In this document: in pieces, positions 57,407 through 64,000 of the stretch
Numbering within the stretch: the stretch's first letter is position 1
Layout: every line of letters begins with the position of its first letter
DNA from: Streptomyces sp. H27-C3
GTDB taxonomy: Bacteria; Actinomycetota; Actinomycetes; Streptomycetales; Streptomycetaceae
Length of the DNA stretch: 64,000 bases
Assembly: GCF_030063415.1 (NCBI RefSeq)
Contig: NZ_JASITA010000003.1
Location: 213,600 to 277,599 of the forward strand
Direction: 5' to 3'
Notes under the pieces: generated by a model
What the model saw: only the letters and a program-made list of their open reading frames with translations
Databases searched by the model: none
What the model was told of the DNA's origin: nothing
Made by a program: the position numbers and the translations under genes

Positions 57407-58654
57407 ATGGAGCAGTACGAGCCCGACCTCCTCTCCCCGGCCCAAGTGGCCGCCGTGCGACGCAGCACGACCAGCGGCCGGGGCGCCCTCACCCGCCGCT
57501 CCCTGCTGCGCGCCTCCAGTGCCGGCGCACTCGTGGTCGGCGGTCTGGGCGTGCTGGGCGCCTGTGGCATCCCGCCCGCGAAACGCGAGGGCGAAGCAGC
57601 GGTGTCGGACGACGACTCGGCCAAGGAGAAGCGGATCACCTTCTCCAACTGGACCGAGTACATGGACGTCAGCGAGGACAGCAAGAGCCGCCCCACGCTG
57701 GAGGCCTTCACCAAGCGCACCGGCATCAAGGTCAAGTACACCGAGGACATCAACGACAACGTCGAGTTCTTCGGCAAGATCAAACCGCAGCTCGCGGCCG
57801 GTCAGGACACCGGGCGCGACCTCATCTGCGTCACCGACTGGCTGGCCGCCCGGTTCATCCGGCTCGGCTGGGCGCAGAAGCTCGACCCGGCGCACCTGCC
57901 GCACGCCTACGCCAACCTCTCCGCCCAGTTCCGCTCGCCGGACTGGGACCCGGGCCGCTCGTACTCGTACCCTTGGACCGGCATCTCGACGGTCGTCGCC
58001 TACAACTCCAAGGCGACGAACGGGCGCAAGATCGAATCCGTCGGGCAACTGCTCGACGATCCGGCGCTCAAGGGCCGGGTCGGATTCCTCTCCGAGATGC
58101 GTGACTCCGTCGGGATGGCACTCCTCGACCTGGGCAAGGACCCGGGGAATTTCACCGACGACGACTACGACGCGGCGATCGCCCGGATGCAGAAGGCCGT
58201 CGACAAGAAGCAGATCCGCCGCTTCACCGGCAACGACTACACCTCGGACCTCGACAAGGGCGACCTCGCAGCCTGCCTCGCCTGGGCCGGCGACATCATC
58301 CAGCTGCAGGCCGGCAACCCGGACATCAAGTACGTGATCCCCGAGGCCGGATACATCACCTCCAGCGACAACCTGCTGGTCCCGGCCAAGGCACGGCACA
58401 AGGCCAACGCGGAAAAGCTCATCGACTACTACTACGAGCCGCCCGTCGCCGCCCAGCTCGCCGCGTACATCAACTACGTGTGCCCGGTCGACGGCGTGCG
58501 CGAGGAGCTGGCGAAGATCGACGAGTCGATGGCCGCCAACACGTTGATCCTCCCCGACAAGGCGATGGCCGCGAAGTCCCACGCCTTCCGCTCGCTCACC
58601 AGCGAGGAAGAGACGGCGTACGAAGAGAAGTTCGCCAAGCTCATCGGCGCCTAG
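57407..58654 (+). CDS. potD: Polyamine ABC transporter substrate-binding lipoprotein PotD
   Basis: The 415-residue protein has a late twin-arginine signal (LTRRSLLRASSAGALVVGGL) with lipobox LGAC at about residue 50, and the PotD fold: ITFSNWTEYMDVSEDSKSR, EDINDNVEFFGKIKPQL, LICVTDWLAARFIRLGW and RRFTGNDYTSDLDKGDLAA. It binds putrescine or spermidine for PotABC below. Its paralogue is at 48379. No SD is clear; GAAAGGGC at 57391-57398 is weak. Confidence 0.92.
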   Translation: MEQYEPDLLSPAQVAAVRRSTTSGRGALTRRSLLRASSAGALVVGGLGVLGACGIPPAKREGEAAVSDDDSAKEKRITFSNWTEYMDVSEDSKSRPTLEAFTKRTGIKVKYTEDINDNVEFFGKIKPQLAAGQDTGRDLICVTDWLAARFIRLGWAQKLDPAHLPHAYANLSAQFRSPDWDPGRSYSYPWTGISTVVAYNSKATNGRKIESVGQLLDDPALKGRVGFLSEMRDSVGMALLDLGKDPGNFTDDDYDAAIARMQKAVDKKQIRRFTGNDYTSDLDKGDLAACLAWAGDIIQLQAGNPDIKYVIPEAGYITSSDNLLVPAKARHKANAEKLIDYYYEPPVAAQLAAYINYVCPVDGVREELAKIDESMAANTLILPDKAMAAKSHAFRSLTSEEETAYEEKFAKLIGA

Positions 58655-58662
58655 GAGGTGTG

Positions 58663-58840
58663 GTTCGGGTCAGGCTGGGCTCGCGGGGCTTGGCACCGCG
58701 CCTCGCCGCGTTGTCGCGGTCGACGACGCTCCTTACCCAAGCTCTCGGCTTCGCCCGAGCAGGGGAGGCCCCATCCGACTCCCTCCTCAGCCTTGCGACG
58801 CAGCACCAAGCCCCGCTCCCTGATCCAGCCCGCCCCGAAC
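58663..58840. repeat. Dispersed element, copy 3, reversed and diverged
   Basis: The core GCGTTGTCG/CGGTCGACGACGCTCC (58708-58732) is the reverse complement of the core of copies 1 and 2, followed after about 35 extra bases by TCCCTCCTCAGCC. The ends GTTCGGG...GGGGCTTGG (58663-58693) and CCAAGCCCC...CCCCGAAC (58806-58840) are inverted repeats. Confidence 0.6.
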
Positions 58841-58890
58841 GCACCCCCGCGCCCGCCCGCCCCCCTCTCACGACCCTGGGACCACACCCC

Positions 58891-60045
58891 ATGACGCAGA
58901 AGACAGCAGAAGGCGGCGACGTCCGCCTCTCCGGGATCAGCAAGACCTACGGCTCCTTCACGGCCGTGCATCCCCTCGAACTGACCGTCCCGCAGGGCTC
59001 CTTCTTCGCCCTGCTCGGCGCCTCGGGCTGCGGCAAGACGACCACCCTGCGGATGATCGCGGGCCTTGAGGAACCGACGACCGGCACCGTTTTCCTCGGC
59101 GACAAGGACGTCACCGACCTCCAGCCGTACAAGCGCCCGGTCAACACCGTCTTCCAGAGCTACGCGCTCTTCCCGCACCTCGACGTCAGCGAGAACATCG
59201 CCTTCGGGCTGCGCCGGCGCGGCATCAAGTCCGTGAAGAAGCAGGTCGACGACATGCTCGGCCTCGTCGAACTCGGCCCGTTCGCCAAGCGCAAGCCGCA
59301 TCAGCTCTCCGGCGGCCAGCAGCAGCGCGTCGCCGTGGCCCGCGCGCTCATCAACCACCCTCAGGTGCTGCTCCTCGACGAGCCGCTCGGCGCCCTCGAC
59401 CTCAAGCTGCGCCGCCAGATGCAGCTGGAGCTCAAGCGCATCCAGACAGAGGTCGGCATCACCTTCGTCCATGTCACCCACGACCAGGAGGAGGCCATGA
59501 CCATGGCCGACCAGGTCGCGGTGATGAACGGCGGTCGCGTCGAGCAGCTCGGCGCACCCGCCGACCTCTACGAGAACCCGAGGACGACGTTCGTCGCCAA
59601 CTTCCTCGGCACGTCCAACCTCATCGAGGCCGAGGTCGTCGAGACCGCGGGCGACACCGTAGTGGTCACCTGCGGCGGCTCCAAGCTGCGGCTGCCCGAC
59701 GAGCGATGTTCGGCGGGCACCCGCAGCGGCGGAAAGCTGCTCGTCGGCGTACGCCCGGAGAAGGTTTCCCTCGCGCACGCCGACGACGCGGGGGCTGTCC
59801 CCGAAGGGCGCAACCGGATCACCGGCCGGATCGTCGCCTCCAGCTTCATCGGCGTCTCCACCCAGTACGTCGTCGACAGCCCGGCCTGCGCGGAGTTCGA
59901 GGTGTACGCGCAGAACATCGAGCGCGACGCCCGCCTCGCCCCCGGCGCCGAAGTGGTCATGCACTGGAATCCGGCGCACACCTTCGGGCTGGACGCGGAC
60001 CAGGACATCGACGCCGGCGTGGAGACGGTGGAGGAGGGCGCGTGA
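58891..60045 (+). CDS. potA: Polyamine ABC transporter ATP-binding protein PotA
   Basis: The 384-residue ATPase has Walker A GASGCGKTTTLRMIAGL, Q-loop FQSYALFPH, signature LSGGQQQRVAVARAL, Walker B LLLDEPLGALD, switch His in VTHDQEEAM and a TOBE C-terminal domain (VRPEKVSLA, VHWNP-like VVMHWNPAHTFGLD). ATG at 58891 follows dispersed-element copy 3 with no obvious SD. It ends in GTGA with potB. Confidence 0.94.
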   Translation: MTQKTAEGGDVRLSGISKTYGSFTAVHPLELTVPQGSFFALLGASGCGKTTTLRMIAGLEEPTTGTVFLGDKDVTDLQPYKRPVNTVFQSYALFPHLDVSENIAFGLRRRGIKSVKKQVDDMLGLVELGPFAKRKPHQLSGGQQQRVAVARALINHPQVLLLDEPLGALDLKLRRQMQLELKRIQTEVGITFVHVTHDQEEAMTMADQVAVMNGGRVEQLGAPADLYENPRTTFVANFLGTSNLIEAEVVETAGDTVVVTCGGSKLRLPDERCSAGTRSGGKLLVGVRPEKVSLAHADDAGAVPEGRNRITGRIVASSFIGVSTQYVVDSPACAEFEVYAQNIERDARLAPGAEVVMHWNPAHTFGLDADQDIDAGVETVEEGA

Positions 60046-60971
60046 CCCTCACCGACGCGCCCCCCGAGGCGCCCGCGCCGCAGGACCTCCCGCTGCGGAA
60101 GATCCCCGCCCGCAAGCGGCTCGTCCCGTACTGGCTGCTGCTGCCCGGCATCCTGTGGCTGCTGGTCTTCTTCGCGCTGCCGATGGTCTATCAGGCCTCG
60201 ACGTCCGTGCAGACCGGGTCCCTGGAGAAGGGCTTCGAGGTCACCTGGCACTTCCAGACGTACTGGGACGCGCTGACGGACTACTACCCGCAGTTCGTAC
60301 GGTCGCTGCTGTACGCCGGCACCGCCACTCTGCTGTGCCTGCTCCTCGGTTATCCGCTCGCGTACATGATCGCCTTCAAGGCGGGCCGCTGGCGCAACCT
60401 CGTCCTGGTCCTGGTCATCGCGCCGTTCTTCACCAGCTTCCTCATCCGCACGCTCGCCTGGAAGACGATCCTCGCGGACGGCGGCCCGGTGGTGGACGTG
60501 CTGAACACCCTGCACGTCCTGGACGTCACGAGCTGGCTCGGCTGGACCGAGGGCAGCCGGGTGCTGGCCACGCCGATGGCCGTGGTCTGCGGTCTGACGT
60601 ACAACTTCCTGCCCTTCATGATCCTGCCGCTCTACACCTCGCTGGAGCGCATCGACGGCCGCCTGCACGAGGCGGCGGGCGACCTGTACGCCACCCCGGC
60701 CACCACCTTCCGCAAGGTGACCTTCCCGCTGTCCATGCCCGGCGTCGTCTCGGGCACGCTGCTGACGTTCATTCCGGCGAGCGGCGACTACGTCAACGCG
60801 GAACTGCTCGGGTCGACCGACACGAAAATGGTCGGCAGCGTCATCCAGTCGCAATTCCTACGGGTCCTCGACTATCCGACGGCAGCCGCACTGTCCTTCA
60901 TTCTCATGGCGATCGTGCTGGTCATGGTCACCGTATACATCCGTAAATCCGGTACGGAGGATCTGGTCTAG
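60042..60971 (+). CDS. potB: Polyamine ABC transporter permease PotB
   Basis: The 309-residue permease has six helices (YWLLLPGILWLLVFFALPMV first) and the EAA loop HEAAGDLYATPATTFRKVTF. It starts at GTG 60042 inside the potA stop (GTGA) with GAGGAGGG upstream and ends TAG, overlapping the potC GTG by one base. Confidence 0.93.
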   Translation: MTLTDAPPEAPAPQDLPLRKIPARKRLVPYWLLLPGILWLLVFFALPMVYQASTSVQTGSLEKGFEVTWHFQTYWDALTDYYPQFVRSLLYAGTATLLCLLLGYPLAYMIAFKAGRWRNLVLVLVIAPFFTSFLIRTLAWKTILADGGPVVDVLNTLHVLDVTSWLGWTEGSRVLATPMAVVCGLTYNFLPFMILPLYTSLERIDGRLHEAAGDLYATPATTFRKVTFPLSMPGVVSGTLLTFIPASGDYVNAELLGSTDTKMVGSVIQSQFLRVLDYPTAAALSFILMAIVLVMVTVYIRKSGTEDLV

Positions 60972-61768
60972 TGAAGTGGATCCGACGCAACCTCATTGTC
61001 ATCGCGGGCCTGCTGACGCTCGCCTACATGCTCCTGCCCAACGTCGTCGTGATGGTGTTCTCGTTCAACAAGCCGAACGGGCGCTTCAATTACGCGTGGC
61101 AGAAATTCTCCCTGGAAGCCTGGAAGGACCCGTGCGGCGTCGCCGACCTGTGCGGCTCCCTCTCCCTCTCGCTCCAGATCGCCGTCTGGGCGACGGTCGG
61201 CGCGACCGTCCTCGGCACGATGATCGCCTTCGCGCTGGTCCGCTACCGCTTCCGGGCGCGCGGCGCGATCAACTCGCTGATCTTCCTGCCGATGGCCATG
61301 CCCGAGGTCGTGATGGCCGCCTCGCTGCTGACGCTCTTCCTCAACATGGGCGCCCAGCTGGGCTTCTGGACCGTCCTCATCGCGCACATCATGTTCTGCC
61401 TGAGCTTCGTGGTGACGGCGGTCAAGGCACGCGTGATGTCCATGGACCCCCGCCTCGAAGAGGCCGCGCGTGATCTCTACGCCGGTCCCGTGCAGACCTT
61501 CCTGCGGGTCACCCTGCCGATCGCCGCACCCGGAATCGCCGCCGGAGCGCTGCTCGCCTTCGCTTTGTCCTTCGACGATTTCATCATCACCAATTTTAAT
61601 GCGGGCTCGACCGTGACGTTCCCCATGTTCGTCTGGGGATCCGCCCAGCGCGGCACGCCCGTACAAATCAATGTCATCGGTACGGCTATGTTCGTCATTG
61701 CGGTACTGATGGTTCTCGGCGGCCAGATCGTGGCCGGTCGGCGAAAGAAAAGCGCATCACCCCGGTAA
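60971..61768 (+). CDS. potC: Polyamine ABC transporter permease PotC
   Basis: The 265-residue permease has six helices (LIVIAGLLTLAYMLLPNVVV first) and the EAA loop EEAARDLYAGPVQTFLRVTL; GALLAFALSFDDFIITNFNA is typical of PotC. GTG at 60971 shares a base with the potB stop. The oxidase gene follows after 22 bases. Confidence 0.93.
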   Translation: MKWIRRNLIVIAGLLTLAYMLLPNVVVMVFSFNKPNGRFNYAWQKFSLEAWKDPCGVADLCGSLSLSLQIAVWATVGATVLGTMIAFALVRYRFRARGAINSLIFLPMAMPEVVMAASLLTLFLNMGAQLGFWTVLIAHIMFCLSFVVTAVKARVMSMDPRLEEAARDLYAGPVQTFLRVTLPIAAPGIAAGALLAFALSFDDFIITNFNAGSTVTFPMFVWGSAQRGTPVQINVIGTAMFVIAVLMVLGGQIVAGRRKKSASPR

Positions 61769-61790
61769 GTCCCTGAAGGAGTTGGAAACC

Positions 61791-63224
61791 ATGGCTCCCG
61801 TTGCCATGCGTACTGCCGCACAATCCCTTTCCGACGCACAGTCTCTTGCCGACGTACAGCCGGTCTCCTTCTGGCTGGACGATCCGAAGAAGCCCGCGCC
61901 ACAACCGGCCCTCACCGGTGACGAGCGATGCGACCTCCTTGTCATCGGCGGCGGTTACAGCGGACTGTGGACCGCGCTCATCGCCAAGGAGCGCGACCCC
62001 TCGCGCGACGTCGTACTCATCGAGGGGCACGAGGTGGGCTGGGCCGCCTCGGGCCGCAACGGTGGCTTCTGCGCCGCCTCGCTCACCCATGGCTTCGGCA
62101 ACGGGCTCGCCCGCTGGCCGCAGGAGCTGGCGAAGCTGGAGGAGCTCGGCGAGCGCAACCTCGACGCCATCGGGGCGGCGGTCAAGACGTACGGCATCGA
62201 CTGCGACTTCGAGCGCACCGGCGAGATCGACGTCGCGACCGAACCGCACCAGGTCGAAGAGCTGCACGAGGCGTACGAGGAGGCGCGGCGCCTGGGCTTC
62301 GAAGGGCTCGAACTCCTCGACCGGGACGCCGTGCGCGCCCAGGTCGACTCGCCGACCTTCCTCGGCGGGCTGTGGGACCGGCGCGGCGTCGCGATGCTCA
62401 ACCCGGCCGCTCTCGCCTGGGGCCTCAAGAAGGCCTGCCTCGGGCTCGGCGTGCGGGTCTACGAGCACACCCGGGGCCTGGAGCTGTCCTCCGCCGGCGC
62501 GGGCACGGCCGTGCGCACCCCGTACGGCCGGGTCTTCGCCCACCGCGTCGCACTCGGCACCAACATCTTCCCGTCGCTGGTCAAGCGCGTCCGCCCCTAC
62601 ACCGTCCCGGTGTACGACTACGCGCTGATGACCGAGCCGCTCACCGACGAGCAGCTCGCCTCGATCGGCTGGCAGGGCAGGCAAGGACTCGGTGACAGCG
62701 CCAACCAGTTCCACTACTTCCGGCTCAGCGCCGACAACCGGATCCTCTGGGGCGGCTACGACGCCATCTATCCCTTCGGCGGCAAACTGAGCGCCGAAAT
62801 GGACCACCGTCCGGAGACCTACCTCAAGCTCGCCGGCCATTTCTTCCGCTGTTTCCCGCAGTTGGAGGGCGTGCGCTTCAGCCATGCCTGGGGCGGCGCG
62901 ATCGACACCTGTTCGCGCTTCTCGGCCTTCTTCGGCACGGCCCACGCGGGCAAGGTCGCGTACGCCGCCGGATACACCGGCCTCGGAGTGGGGGCCACCC
63001 GCTTCGGCGCGGACGTGATGCTCGACCTGCTGGCGGGGGAGCGCACCGAGCGCACCGAGCTGGACATGGTGCGCAGCAAGCCGATGCCCTTCCCGCCCGA
63101 GCCGCTGGCCTGGGCGGGGATCGGCCTCACCAAGTGGTCGCTGGCCCGCTCCGACGACAACGGTGGACACCGCAACCTGTGGCTGAAGACGATGGACCGG
63201 ATCGGCCTCGGCTTCGACAGCTGA
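61791..63224 (+). CDS. puuB: FAD-dependent oxidoreductase, PuuB-like (gamma-glutamylputrescine or polyamine oxidase)
   Basis: The 477-residue DAO-family flavoprotein has the FAD dinucleotide motif DLLVIGGGYSGLWTALIAKE (residues 46-65), GWAASGRNGGFCAASL where covalent-like FAD contact occurs in relatives, and AAGYTGLGVGATRFGADVML near the end. It would oxidise gamma-glutamylated putrescine or free polyamine. AAGGAG at 61776-61781 sets the ATG at 61791; a TTG at 61782 is less likely. It is the last gene of the polyamine operon. Confidence 0.87.
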   Translation: MAPVAMRTAAQSLSDAQSLADVQPVSFWLDDPKKPAPQPALTGDERCDLLVIGGGYSGLWTALIAKERDPSRDVVLIEGHEVGWAASGRNGGFCAASLTHGFGNGLARWPQELAKLEELGERNLDAIGAAVKTYGIDCDFERTGEIDVATEPHQVEELHEAYEEARRLGFEGLELLDRDAVRAQVDSPTFLGGLWDRRGVAMLNPAALAWGLKKACLGLGVRVYEHTRGLELSSAGAGTAVRTPYGRVFAHRVALGTNIFPSLVKRVRPYTVPVYDYALMTEPLTDEQLASIGWQGRQGLGDSANQFHYFRLSADNRILWGGYDAIYPFGGKLSAEMDHRPETYLKLAGHFFRCFPQLEGVRFSHAWGGAIDTCSRFSAFFGTAHAGKVAYAAGYTGLGVGATRFGADVMLDLLAGERTERTELDMVRSKPMPFPPEPLAWAGIGLTKWSLARSDDNGGHRNLWLKTMDRIGLGFDS

Positions 63225-63393
63225 GCCCCGGGGTGTCCGCTCGCGCCGGGTACGCCGGGGGCGCAGGATTGCCTGTTCCGGTGTGACGCGGTTCACCACC
63301 ATGAGGTGCCCGAACCCGCGTAATGATCCTGCCCCGCCCCTCTCTCTCCTGTGAACGTACTACCCGTGCACAGGCAGGAATGGAGGCCGAGCG

Positions 63394-63852
63394 ATGACTG
63401 GCTCGGGTGCTAAGGCCGCGGTGGAGTGGCTCGCATCGGTGGCACCGGATCCCGACGCCTGCCGGTGGGAATGGGAGCGAAACCCCCTGGGGGTCGCTCT
63501 CCTTCCCGCCGGCAGGCGCTGGGACGTCCTGATCCTGCCGGGGGAACTCGGCTATCCCACGCTCGACATCCTCGCGCGTCTCGTCGACCGGCCGGGCCCC
63601 GTCCTCGCCGATTTCGGCGACTCCCGCATGGGCTTCTTCGTGCCGCCGGGCACGACCGCGCGCTGGATCGGTACCGGCGTACGGGGCGCGGGTCACGGCA
63701 CCAGGATCGTCGTGCCCTATCCGGGCCGGGCGTCGGGCGGCGTCCGCTGGCTGGTTCTGCCGGACGGCTCCGGGACCCTCACCGATCCGGCGCTGCTGGA
63801 GCTCGCGATGCACGAGGCGGCGGCGAGTATCGCGCGGCAGGGCGATGGCTGA
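63394..63852 (+). CDS. Prim-Pol-like domain protein, short
   Basis: The 152-residue protein aligns by eye with the second half of the protein at 5595-6269: NPLGVALLPAGRRWDVLILP matches the AAVLLPVGRTFDVID region, ADFGDSRMGFFVPPGTTARW matches TPDGRAHFFVAPGA and GGVRWLVLPDGSGTL matches PVRWLRPPALD. It lacks the N-terminal Cys motif. Function unknown. Its last 74 bases overlap the convergent PAP2 gene. Confidence 0.6.
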   Translation: MTGSGAKAAVEWLASVAPDPDACRWEWERNPLGVALLPAGRRWDVLILPGELGYPTLDILARLVDRPGPVLADFGDSRMGFFVPPGTTARWIGTGVRGAGHGTRIVVPYPGRASGGVRWLVLPDGSGTLTDPALLELAMHEAAASIARQGDG

Positions 63853-64000
63853 GCACAAGGAGCAGGAGCAGCAGGGCGCACAGGCACCAGCTGCCGAGTA
63901 CGTCGAGCGGCCAGTGGTAGCCGCGCAGCACCAGGCCGGCGCCGGTCGCCGCCGTGAGGACGAGGGCGGCCGGCAGCACGAGGCGCGCCCGTACATACGC
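63779..64000 (-). CDS. PAP2 superfamily phosphatase, C-terminal part
   Basis: Only the last 73 residues are inside the window. RGYHWPLDVLGSWCLCALLL contains the third motif (His and Asp of the SRxxxxxHxxxD class) and the final helix. It is a membrane phosphatase of lipid or undecaprenyl pyrophosphate type by family. The start lies beyond the right end. Confidence 0.65.
   Translation of the reverse strand, partial: AYVRARLVLPAALVLTAATGAGLVLRGYHWPLDVLGSWCLCALLLLLLVLSHRPAARYSPPPRASRAPAAPDR

Overview
The window is chromosomal DNA of a Streptomyces-type actinobacterium. The GC content is very high, GTG starts are common, genes overlap as ATGA or TGATG, and lineage markers are present (an NsdA-like regulator, the sporulation sigma factor WhiG, a run of four type I signal peptidases, and a GlnR-box ahead of amtB-glnK-glnD). 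The gene order matches what I recall of the Streptomyces coelicolor chromosome from about SCO5578 to SCO5672. That comparison is from memory and was not run. No tRNA or rRNA gene, prophage, complete insertion sequence or CRISPR array was seen.

Positions 1-16 kb hold a GlcP-type sugar permease, a frameshifted flavin/F420 luciferase-like oxidoreductase, an NCS1 permease, ftsY, a Prim-Pol-like protein, nsdA, the nitrogen operon amtB-glnK-glnD behind a GlnR-like operator, ffh and a methyltransferase. Positions 16-30 kb hold a SprT-like protein behind a SigR-like promoter, the rpsP-khpA-rimM-trmD-rplS translation cluster, four signal peptidases, a Nudix protein, a DUF2469 protein, yraN-comM-dprA, whiG, and a TetR gene lying wholly antisense to an M23 peptidase reading frame. 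Positions 30-42 kb hold rpsB-tsf-pyrH-frr-cdsA, rlmN, a TPP riboswitch driving a thiamine ABC transporter, a DMT exporter and a LOG-like protein.

Positions 42-63 kb are largely polyamine uptake and breakdown: an aminotransferase, an Lrp regulator, two aminobutyraldehyde dehydrogenases, two polyamine-binding lipoproteins, one PotABC set and a PuuB-like oxidase. Putrescine and spermidine would be imported by PotD-PotABC, oxidised by the PuuB-like enzyme and the dehydrogenases, and fed into GABA and succinate metabolism by the aminotransferase. Between the two halves lies a decaying stretch (50.4-53.6 kb): a doubly frameshifted histidine kinase, a response-regulator HTH remnant joined to a headless serine hydrolase, and a 33-codon remnant of a glycerophosphodiesterase next to a 16-bp tandem repeat. 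An HxlR regulator, an F420-type reductase and an adenosine deaminase family enzyme are intact there. The window ends in a second Prim-Pol-like protein and a partial PAP2 phosphatase.

The most interesting non-genic signals are a roughly 162-bp dispersed element present three times, whose terminal inverted repeats differ between copies in a compensating way; a 27-bp bipartite element made of two DnaA-box-like half sites, found twice on opposite strands around yraN-comM-dprA-whiG; a 105-bp minisatellite of seven 15-mers after the DUF2469 gene; and an RBS-sequestering hairpin below the TPP riboswitch.
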